The notes under the pieces: model-generated | Database searches by the model: none | The model's input: only the letters and a program-made list of their open reading frames with translations | Told to the model about the DNA's origin: nothing | Part shown: one piece after another, positions 1 through 5,145 of the stretch | Numbering within the stretch: the stretch's first letter is position 1 | Layout: the number at the start of each line of letters is the position of its first letter | Position numbers and translations under genes: made by a program | NCBI GenBank assembly: GCA_020438915.1 | Contig: JAGQTR010000156.1 | Span: 1 to 5,145, forward strand | Length of the DNA: 5,145 nt | Direction of reading: 5' to 3' | Source of the DNA: Mycobacterium sp. | Lineage (GTDB): Bacteria > Actinomycetota > Actinomycetes > Mycobacteriales > Mycobacteriaceae

Positions 1-879
1 ATCGCCTACGGTCTGATCCCGCGGGCGCATCGCGGCATCGTCGCCGTCAACGAACTCCCCGACCTGGCCGAGCGCATCCAGGTGGCGATGCTCAACGTGA
101 TGGAGGAACGCGACATCCAGGTGCGCGGCTACACCCTGCGGCTGCCGCTGGACGTACTGGTCGTCGCCAGCGCCAACCCGGAGGACTACACGAACCGCGG
201 ACGCATCATCACCCCGCTCAAGGACCGGTTCGGCGCCGAGATCCGCACCCACTACCCGCTCGAACTCGACGCCGAGGTGGGTGTCATCAACCAGGAGGCC
301 CACCTGGCCGCTGAGGTGCCCGACTATCTGCTGCAGATTCTGGCCCGGTTCGCCCGCAGTCTGCGGGAATCGAACTCCATAGACCAGCGCTCCGGGGTCT
401 CCGCGCGGTTCGCGATCGCGGGGGCTGAGACCGTTGCGGCGTCCGCGCGCCATCGGGCCGCTGTGCTCGGCGAACAGGATCCCGTTGCACGCGTTGTCGA
501 CCTTGGGACGGTGATCGATGTGCTCCGCGGCAAGTTGGAGTTCGAATCCGGCGAGGAGGGACGTGAGCAGGCCGTGCTCGAGCACCTGCTACGGCGGGCC
601 ACGGCCGAGACCGCCCAGCGCTTGCTCGGCGGGATCGACGTGGGGCCGATCGTCACCGCGATCGAGCATGGTTCGCCTGTCACCACTGGGGCGCGGGTGT
701 CGGCACGCGACGTGCTGGCCGCGCTTCCCGAGGTGCCCGCGGTAGCCGAGATCCAGCGTCGGCTCGACGCCCAATCCGACGGCCAGCGTGCGGCCGCAAT
801 CGAGTTGGCGCTCGAGGCGCTCTACCTCGCCAAACGTATCGACAAGGTCTCCGACGACGGCGAAACCGTCTATGGCTAG
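1..879 (+). CDS. Magnesium-chelatase-like (MoxR/ChlI-type) AAA+ ATPase, 5' end outside window
   Basis: This is the C-terminal 292 residues of an AAA+ ATPase; the reading frame is open from base 1, so the Walker A region lies left of the window. Residues are counted from base 1. A Walker B strand is seen at 12-18 (GIVAVNE), followed by LPDL. Sensor 1 is SANPEDY with Asn59. Candidate arginine fingers are Arg66 and Arg76 (LKDRF), and a sensor 2-like motif GVSAR ends at Arg136. The remainder is a helical lid and C-terminal domain. The Walker B acid is Asn-Glu rather than Asp-Glu, which I recall as typical of this subfamily. It resembles M. tuberculosis Rv0958 (about 459 residues, annotated as a possible magnesium chelatase). 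Nothing here indicates chlorophyll or cobalamin synthesis, so metal chelation is doubtful. A chaperone-like role with the VWA protein encoded immediately downstream is more likely. The family call is secure; the function is inferred. Confidence 0.93.
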   Translation: MAYGLIPRAHRGIVAVNELPDLAERIQVAMLNVMEERDIQVRGYTLRLPLDVLVVASANPEDYTNRGRIITPLKDRFGAEIRTHYPLELDAEVGVINQEAHLAAEVPDYLLQILARFARSLRESNSIDQRSGVSARFAIAGAETVAASARHRAAVLGEQDPVARVVDLGTVIDVLRGKLEFESGEEGREQAVLEHLLRRATAETAQRLLGGIDVGPIVTAIEHGSPVTTGARVSARDVLAALPEVPAVAEIQRRLDAQSDGQRAAAIELALEALYLAKRIDKVSDDGETVYG

Positions 880-2836
880 GAGCACACGGTATTCCCGCTA
901 CACCGGCGGTCCCGATCCGCTGGCGCCCCCGGTCGACCTGCGCGAGGCACTCGAGGCGATCGGGCAGGACGTCATGGAGGGCACATCTCCGCGTCGGGCA
1001 CTGTCGGAATTGCTCAGGCGCGGATCGGCGAACATTCCCGGTGCCGACAGACTGGCGGCCGAAGCCAACCGGCGTAGGCGGGAACTGTTGCAGCGCAACA
1101 ACCTCGACGGCACACTGGCCGACATCAAGAAGCTGCTCGACGAGGCAGTGCTCGCCGAGCGCAAAGAGCTGGCGCGCGCCCTCGATGACGATGCCCGGTT
1201 TGGGGAGCTGCAGCTGGAGTCACTTTCGTCGTCTCCGGCCAAAGCGGTGCAGGAGCTATCGGAATACGACTGGCGTTCGGCGGAGGCGCGCGAAAAGTAC
1301 GAGCAGATCAAGGATTTGCTCGGTCGTGAGCTGCTCGATCAGCGGTTCGCCGGTATGAAGCAGGCGCTGGAGAATGCCACCGACGAGGACCGCCAGCGCG
1401 TCAACGACATGCTCGACGACCTCAACGACCTGCTGGACAAGCACGCCAAAGGCGAGGACTCGCCACAGGATTTCGAGGATTTCATGGCCAAGCACGGCCA
1501 GTTCTTCCCCGAGAATCCGAAGAACGTCGACGAGCTGCTGGACTCGCTGGCCAGCCGGGCGGCGGCCGCGCAGCGGTTCCGCAACAGCCTCTCCGAACAG
1601 CAGCGTGCGGAGCTGGATGCGTTGGCGCAGCAGGCTTTCGGGTCGCCGTCGTTGATGAACGCACTGAGCCGCCTCGACGGACATCTGCAGGCCGCACGGC
1701 CCGGCGAGGACTGGACTGGCTCCCAGCGGTTTTCAGGCGGCGACCCGCTGGGCATGGGGGAGGGTGCCCAGGCGCTGGCCGATATCGCCGAGCTCGAGCA
1801 GCTGGCCGAGCAGCTGTCTCAGAGCTATGCCGGGGCCTCCATGGATGACGTCGACCTCGACATGCTGGCCCGTCAGCTGGGGGACGACGCTGCTGTCAAT
1901 GCGCGCACCCTCGCCGAGCTGGAACGCGCACTGATGAATCAGGGTTTCATGGACCGCGGGGCGGACGGGCGGTGGCGGCTGTCTCCCAAAGCCATGCGCC
2001 AACTCGGGCAGGCGGCTTTGCGCGACGTGGCACAACAACTATCGGGACGGCACGGCGAGCGCGACACCCGGCGCGCCGGTGCTGCGGGCGAGCTGACCGG
2101 CGCGACCCGACCCTGGCAGTTCGGCGATACCGAGCCGTGGAACGTCACCCGGACACTGACGAACACGGTGTTGCGGCAGGCTGGTGTGGGGCAGGAGCTT
2201 CCGTTGCGCATTGAGGTCGAGGATGTCGAGATCTCCGAGACCGAGACTCGTACCCAGGCGGCGGTGGCGTTGTTGGTCGATACCTCCTTCTCGATGGTGA
2301 TGGAAAACCGTTGGCTGCCGATGAAGCGCACGGCGCTGGCGCTCAGTCATCTGATCAGCACCCGGTTCCGTTCCGATGCGCTGCAGATCGTCGCGTTCGG
2401 CCGTTATGCGCGCACTGTTACCGCCGCCGAGCTGACCGGTCTTGAGGGCGTTTACGAACAGGGCACCAACCTGCACCACGCCTTGGCGCTGGCCGGCCGG
2501 CACCTGCGCCGGCACCCCAATGCGCAGCCGGTGGTACTCATCGTCACCGACGGTGAACCGACTGCGCATCTCGAGGATTTCGACGGCAGCGGCAGTTCGG
2601 TTTTTTTCGACTACCCACCACATCCCCGCACCATCGCCCACACGGTGAAGGGCTTCGACGAGATCGCCCGCCTGGGAGCACAGGTGACGATCTTTCGGCT
2701 CGGCAGCGACCCGGGGCTGGCGCGATTCATCGACCAGGTGGCCCGCCGGGTGGGGGGCCGGGTGGTGGTACCCGACCTGGACGGACTGGGTGCCGCGGTG
2801 GTCGGTGACTACTTGAGTGCGAAACGTCGCCGCTGA
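872..2836 (+). CDS. VWA-domain protein, partner of the upstream AAA+ ATPase (Rv0959-like)
   Basis: This is a 654-residue protein. I chose the ATG at 872 because it overlaps the ATPase stop by 8 bases and the protein then begins MARSTRYSRYTGG, as I recall for the family. An in-frame start at 788 would lie inside the ATPase gene and adds a residue stretch that looks like shadow coding. Residues about 20-340 are rich in Glu, Asp, Arg, Leu and Ala and look helical, with possible coiled coils. Residues about 358-386 (GFMDRG to LGQAALRDV) look like part of a winged-helix-type module. A PWQFGD motif at 414-419 leads into the C-terminal VWA domain (about 460-645). Its metal-ion-dependent adhesion site is complete: DTSFS at 470-474, Thr532 in QGTN, and Asp560 in TDGEP. 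No signal peptide or membrane segment is visible, so it is probably cytoplasmic. M. tuberculosis Rv0959 is similar in length (about 670). In MoxR/VWA pairs the VWA protein usually recruits or presents the client. The client here is unknown. Confidence 0.92.
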   Translation: MARSTRYSRYTGGPDPLAPPVDLREALEAIGQDVMEGTSPRRALSELLRRGSANIPGADRLAAEANRRRRELLQRNNLDGTLADIKKLLDEAVLAERKELARALDDDARFGELQLESLSSSPAKAVQELSEYDWRSAEAREKYEQIKDLLGRELLDQRFAGMKQALENATDEDRQRVNDMLDDLNDLLDKHAKGEDSPQDFEDFMAKHGQFFPENPKNVDELLDSLASRAAAAQRFRNSLSEQQRAELDALAQQAFGSPSLMNALSRLDGHLQAARPGEDWTGSQRFSGGDPLGMGEGAQALADIAELEQLAEQLSQSYAGASMDDVDLDMLARQLGDDAAVNARTLAELERALMNQGFMDRGADGRWRLSPKAMRQLGQAALRDVAQQLSGRHGERDTRRAGAAGELTGATRPWQFGDTEPWNVTRTLTNTVLRQAGVGQELPLRIEVEDVEISETETRTQAAVALLVDTSFSMVMENRWLPMKRTALALSHLISTRFRSDALQIVAFGRYARTVTAAELTGLEGVYEQGTNLHHALALAGRHLRRHPNAQPVVLIVTDGEPTAHLEDFDGSGSSVFFDYPPHPRTIAHTVKGFDEIARLGAQVTIFRLGSDPGLARFIDQVARRVGGRVVVPDLDGLGAAVVGDYLSAKRRR

Positions 2837-2899
2837 ACCCGGAATAGAACACCGCGACCCAGAGCACTGTGGCACGCAGCGGTGGGTTCAGGCGGTTTC
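2821..2899. terminator. Nested inverted repeat between convergent genes, probable two-way terminator
   Basis: The 51-base gap between the convergent stop codons lies inside a set of nested arms. GAAAC at 2821-2825 pairs with GTTTC at 2895-2899. CCGCTGAACCC at 2830-2840 pairs with GGGTTCAGGCGG at 2884-2895, with one bulged G. CACCGC at 2850-2855 pairs with GCGGTG at 2879-2884, sharing G2884 with the previous stem. A small apical stem pairs CCCAG at 2858-2862 with CTGTGG at 2867-2872, with one bulge and an AGCA loop. The outer arms contain the TGA stops of both genes. There is no long T tract on either side, which is common for mycobacterial terminators. The pairing is directly visible; the terminator function is inferred. 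Confidence 0.5.
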
Positions 2900-3493
2900 G
2901 GTGCGCTTCCGGCGCTTGACATTGACGCGGCCCCACAGTGCGAAGCCGCGGATCCGGACACACGGCGCACCGGGCGCACCGCCGGCGGCGACGCTCTGGT
3001 CGAAGGTTCCCATCACCCCGACCCCCTGCAGGTCGACGTTGATCTCGGGCGGCACCACGATCGTCTGCCCGCCCATGATCGAGTAGGACCGGATCTCGAC
3101 GTCGGGAGAGGTGAAGTCGGCGTAGCGCAGGTCGACCACACCGCCGCCCCACAAGGCAAAGGTGGTCAGCCGCTGAGGCACATTCCAACGGCCACGGCGT
3201 TCGAACCCGGTCAGGATCGCCAGCAGCAACGTCGACGGGGCCGGATGGCACATACCACCGCGGCCCTGGGTCACCGCACCGGGAAGGTCGGCGGACAACC
3301 GGTCCAGTTCTTCGTAGGTCTGCGCTGCGTAAGCCCTGTTCAGGCGGTCTTCGTACTCGTTGAGTTGCAGTTTGCCCGACGCCGCGGCATCCGACAGCAG
3401 TTGAGCAATCTGAATCCGGTCGGTGTCGGCGGCGTTCATCGACCCGTGCCGCGACACGGGCTTGTTCACCGGGTCCTGCTGGTCATCACACAT
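2888..3493 (-). CDS. DUF1707 (SHOCT-like) protein with LiaF-like beta-repeat tail (Rv0966c-like)
   Basis: This is a 201-residue protein if it starts at the ATG at 3493. A DUF1707 domain spans about residues 19-72 (from MNAADTDR through LNEYEDRLNRAYAAQT to LSADLPG). The C-terminal part, about 90-195, resembles the LiaF/DUF2154 tail. It contains FERRGRW and four short beta units built around FALWGG (112), SIMGG (138), GVMG (159) and FALWG (184). It ends in a basic KRRKR tail. No signal peptide or convincing membrane helix is present, so it is probably cytoplasmic or peripherally membrane-associated. The start is uncertain. ATG 3493 gives a length close to the roughly 200 residues I recall for Rv0966c. 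GTG 3469 has a better Shine-Dalgarno-like sequence (AGCAGGA). ATG 3439 begins right at the domain. An in-frame ATG at 3550 is too close to the upstream stop and lies upstream of the candidate promoter. It converges with the VWA gene and lies 67 bases downstream of the hydratase gene. Its function is unknown; LiaF relatives suggest envelope stress sensing, but that is only analogy. Confidence 0.88.
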   Translation of the reverse strand: MCDDQQDPVNKPVSRHGSMNAADTDRIQIAQLLSDAAASGKLQLNEYEDRLNRAYAAQTYEELDRLSADLPGAVTQGRGGMCHPAPSTLLLAILTGFERRGRWNVPQRLTTFALWGGGVVDLRYADFTSPDVEIRSYSIMGGQTIVVPPEINVDLQGVGVMGTFDQSVAAGGAPGAPCVRIRGFALWGRVNVKRRKRTETA

Positions 3494-3501
3494 ACGCACA
3501 T

Positions 3502-3560
3502 CGCTTACGAGCCTACGACGAACGTGGGCACATGCAAGGAAGTTGACCAAACCGTAAGCG
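3502..3560. repeat. 8-base inverted repeat flanking the intergenic promoter region
   Basis: CGCTTACG at 3502-3509 and CGTAAGCG at 3553-3560 are exact reverse complements 43 bases apart. They almost exactly bound the 67-base gap between the hydratase gene and the DUF1707 gene. The left arm lies directly downstream of the candidate -10 box and the right arm upstream of the candidate -35. This could be a pair of operator half-sites, a weak hairpin at the end of the upstream operon, or chance. The repeat itself is certain; a function is not. Confidence 0.45.
3510..3537 (-). promoter_or_regulatory. Candidate SigA-type promoter of the DUF1707 gene
   Basis: On the minus strand, TTGCAT (3537-3532) and TAGGCT (3515-3510) are separated by 16 bases. 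They fit a -35 of TTGnnn and a mycobacterial -10 of TAnnnT. Initiation would fall near 3502-3504, about 8-11 bases before the ATG at 3493, giving a very short leader. This would let the gene be expressed independently of the dehydrogenase/hydratase operon upstream. The match is by eye only, and such motifs occur by chance. Confidence 0.35.
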
Positions 3561-4340
3561 TCACCCGACCCAGTTGGGCGGGCGCTTTTGTAGGAATGCC
3601 AGCATTCCTTCCTGCGCCTCGTCGGAGACGAATAGCTGCGCAGAGCGGTGAGTCAGTTCCTCAGCCTGCCGATCGAAGTCGTTGAGGATGGCTGCGGTCG
3701 TCAGGGCCTTCGACTCGGCAAGACCCTGTGGCGAACCCAGGGCGATCGCCGAAGTCAACTCACTGAGCGCCGCCGCGACGTCGTCGGCCGCGACGGTGAT
3801 GAGTCCCATCTCCGCAGCGGTGGCGCTGCCGAACTTTTCGCCGGTGACGAAGTAGCGGCCGGCGGCGCGGGCAGTCATCTTCGGCAGCAGGGTCAACGAG
3901 ATGATCGACGGCGCGACCCCGATACGGGCCTCGGTGAGGGCGAACGTGCTGGAGCCCCCGGCGACGACGATGTCGCAGGCGCCGACCAGGCCCAGACCGC
4001 CGGCCCTGACGTGACCGTCGATGGCTGCGATGACCGGTAATGGCAACTCGAGGATTCTCCGTAAGAGCCGGGTCAGTTCTCGTGCGCGGTCGGCGACCAG
4101 ATCTGCGGGATCGCGGGCCTCACCGTCGGTTGAAGCCTCGCTGAGGTCGGCTCCCGCGCAGAAGGTTCCGCCAGTGTGACCGAGTACCACCACCCGCACA
4201 CCCTGCTCGGTCGCGGCTCGTGACAAACCCTCGTGCAATTGTTCGACCAGCGCAGTGGACAACGCATTGCGATTGTGCGGCGAGTCCAGTGTGAGCCGCG
4301 CAACCGGGCCGTCGGTGCGGTATTGGACCAGGGTGTTCAT
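3561..4340 (-). CDS. echA7: Enoyl-CoA hydratase/isomerase (crotonase) family protein, EchA7-like
   Basis: This is a 259-residue crotonase-fold protein of normal family length. I chose the ATG at 4340, giving MNTLVQYRTDGPVARLTLD. The frame stays open up to 4487, but the extra 49 residues overlap the dehydrogenase gene and look unrelated. The first oxyanion-hole segment is TFCAGADL (59-66), with Ala62 as the expected backbone donor. The second is HVRAGGLGLVGACDI (110-124), with Gly114 as the second donor. The usual first catalytic Glu (Glu144 of rat crotonase) is Gly117. The second (Glu164) is kept as Glu137 in TEARIG. This pattern recalls LiuC/AtuE-type glutaconyl-CoA hydratases of leucine and isoprenoid breakdown, so a branched substrate is plausible. 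Its ATG shares one base with the dehydrogenase stop (TGATG) and no clear Shine-Dalgarno sequence precedes it, which suggests translational coupling. The symbol follows M. tuberculosis Rv0971c by similarity and position. The family is secure; the exact reaction is not. Confidence 0.92.
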   Translation of the reverse strand: MNTLVQYRTDGPVARLTLDSPHNRNALSTALVEQLHEGLSRAATEQGVRVVVLGHTGGTFCAGADLSEASTDGEARDPADLVADRARELTRLLRRILELPLPVIAAIDGHVRAGGLGLVGACDIVVAGGSSTFALTEARIGVAPSIISLTLLPKMTARAAGRYFVTGEKFGSATAAEMGLITVAADDVAAALSELTSAIALGSPQGLAESKALTTAAILNDFDRQAEELTHRSAQLFVSDEAQEGMLAFLQKRPPNWVG

Positions 4341-5145
4341 CAGTACGACCGGGGCAGACCCAGGGACGTCTGCGAAACGAAGTTGAGGATCATTTCGCGG
4401 CTGACCGGTGCGATGCGCGCCAGTCGTGAGGCGGTGAGCACCGAGGCGATGCCGTACTCCTTGGTCAGACCGTTGCCGCCAAGGCACTGAACTGCTTGGT
4501 CGACGGCGCGAACCGATGCCTCACCTGCGGCGTACTTCGCCATGTTCGCGGCTTCCGCCGCGCCCCCGTCGTCGCCGAGGTCGTAGAGGCTGGCTGCCTT
4601 CTGCATCATCAACTTGGCCAGCTCGATCTCAATGTGGTTCTGCGCCAGCGGATGCGAGAGTCCCTGATGCGCACCGATCGGCGTCTTCCACACCTGCCGC
4701 GACTTCACGTAGTCGACCGCCTTGTCTATTGCAAAGCGGCCCATGCCCACTGCGCTGGCGGCGCCCATGATGCGTTCGGGGTTCAGCCCGGCGAACAGCT
4801 GTGCGATCGCCGCGTCCTCCGAACCGACCAGCGCATCGGCCGGCAGGCGCACCTCATCCATGAAGACCTGGAACTGGAACTCCGGGCTGACGATTTCCAT
4901 CGGGATCTTGGTGAACGTGAAACCCGGTGTGTCGGTGGGAACCACGAACAACGCCGGCCGAAGGTTCCCCGTTTTTGCTTCTGCGGTGCGGCTGACGACG
5001 AGTACCGCCTGCGCCTGGTCCACCCCGGAGATATAGACCTTTTGCCCGGACAGGATCCAGTCGCTGCCGTCCCGACGCGCGGTCGTGGTGATCTTGTGCG
5101 AGTTCGACCCGGCGTCGGGCTCGGTGATGGCGAACGCCATGGTGA
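4340..5145 (-). CDS. fadE12: Acyl-CoA dehydrogenase, FadE12-like, N-terminus outside window
   Basis: This FAD-dependent acyl-CoA dehydrogenase runs off the right edge. The 268 codons seen cover the middle beta domain and the C-terminal helical domain of a protein usually about 385-390 residues long. Residues are counted from the Met codon at 5140, which is internal and not the start. The first family signature is FAITEPDAGSN (3-13), followed by SGQKVYISG (31-39). The helical domain includes GLNPERIMGAAS (118-129), RQVWKTPIGAHQ (148-159) and QCLGGNGLTKEYG (218-230). The position that usually carries the catalytic Glu of medium-chain enzymes (in YEGT) is part of IAPVSRE here, with Pro245. Glu122 in PERIM lies where isovaleryl-CoA dehydrogenase keeps its base. 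It would introduce the alpha,beta double bond that the coupled hydratase then hydrates. In M. tuberculosis the same operon continues upstream with accA2, accD2 and fadE13, which would lie beyond the window. The chain type of the substrate cannot be read directly. Confidence 0.94.
   Translation of the reverse strand, partial: TMAFAITEPDAGSNSHKITTTARRDGSDWILSGQKVYISGVDQAQAVLVVSRTAEAKTGNLRPALFVVPTDTPGFTFTKIPMEIVSPEFQFQVFMDEVRLPADALVGSEDAAIAQLFAGLNPERIMGAASAVGMGRFAIDKAVDYVKSRQVWKTPIGAHQGLSHPLAQNHIEIELAKLMMQKAASLYDLGDDGGAAEAANMAKYAAGEASVRAVDQAVQCLGGNGLTKEYGIASVLTASRLARIAPVSREMILNFVSQTSLGLPRSY

Noticed and set aside
788..871. In-frame upstream extension of the VWA protein by 28 residues
   Set aside because: It lies wholly inside the ATPase gene in another frame and is a Ser/Arg/Thr-rich shadow sequence. 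The ATG at 872 gives a family-like N-terminus and a normal short overlap.
1..879. Literal magnesium chelatase for chlorophyll synthesis
   Set aside because: No tetrapyrrole gene or large H-type subunit is present, and the partner is a VWA protein of the MoxR-pair type. The name reflects fold similarity only.
2039..2875. 278-residue open frame on the minus strand opposite the VWA domain
   Set aside because: It is antisense to the conserved VWA coding region, has no recognisable domain, and its composition is typical of a shadow frame.
2882..3685. 267-residue open frame on the plus strand opposite the DUF1707 gene
   Set aside because: It is antisense to a clearly recognisable gene and runs into the hydratase gene. 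It is rich in Gly, Arg, His and Pro with no domain, as expected for a GC-rich shadow frame.
4341..4487. 49-residue N-terminal extension of the hydratase
   Set aside because: It overlaps the conserved end of the dehydrogenase and has no crotonase-like sequence. The ATG at 4340 starts the fold correctly and gives a TGATG junction.
1..5145. Mobile element, prophage, CRISPR array, toxin-antitoxin pair or RNA gene
   Set aside because: No transposase, integrase, spaced direct repeats, toxin-antitoxin genes or tRNA/rRNA-like sequence was seen. All five genes fit conserved mycobacterial core families.

Overview
The window is GC-rich, gene-dense actinobacterial DNA. Gene content, protein signatures and gene order all point to a mycobacterium. 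From memory, the order matches the Mycobacterium tuberculosis segment Rv0958, Rv0959, Rv0966c, Rv0971c (echA7), Rv0972c (fadE12). It lacks the genes that separate these in M. tuberculosis, so it probably comes from an environmental or rapidly growing relative. No alignment was run, so the species assignment is inference.

Layout: (1) Positions 1-2836, plus strand, hold a two-gene operon. The first gene is the C-terminal 292 residues of a magnesium-chelatase-like (MoxR/ChlI-type) AAA+ ATPase whose 5' end lies left of the window. The second, overlapping it by 8 bases, is a 654-residue protein with a long charged helical N-terminal region and a C-terminal von Willebrand factor A (VWA) domain with an intact metal site. 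(2) Positions 2837-2887 are a short gap between convergent genes. A nested inverted repeat covers the gap and both stop codons and probably acts as a two-way terminator. (3) Positions 2888-3493, minus strand, encode a small soluble protein with a DUF1707 (SHOCT-like) domain and a LiaF-like beta-repeat tail. (4) Positions 3494-3560 hold a candidate promoter flanked by an 8-base inverted repeat. (5) Positions 3561-5145, minus strand, hold a coupled lipid-catabolic pair: an acyl-CoA dehydrogenase (N-terminus cut by the right edge) followed, with a one-base overlap, by an enoyl-CoA hydratase/isomerase-family protein.

How the genes work together: the ATPase and the VWA protein probably form one ATP-driven machine, with the ATPase remodelling a client that the VWA protein selects. 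The client and any metal substrate are unknown, and the 'magnesium chelatase' label reflects fold only. The dehydrogenase and hydratase would perform consecutive alpha,beta-oxidation and hydration of an acyl-CoA. Active-site features in both suggest a branched-chain or isoprenoid-type substrate. The DUF1707 protein has no evident functional link to either pair.

There is no RNA gene, CRISPR array, insertion sequence or phage feature, and no gene-free stretch longer than 67 bases. The window is mostly conserved core genome. The points of most interest are the poorly characterised ATPase/VWA pair, the compact gene order compared with M. tuberculosis, and the non-standard catalytic residues of the two acyl-CoA enzymes.
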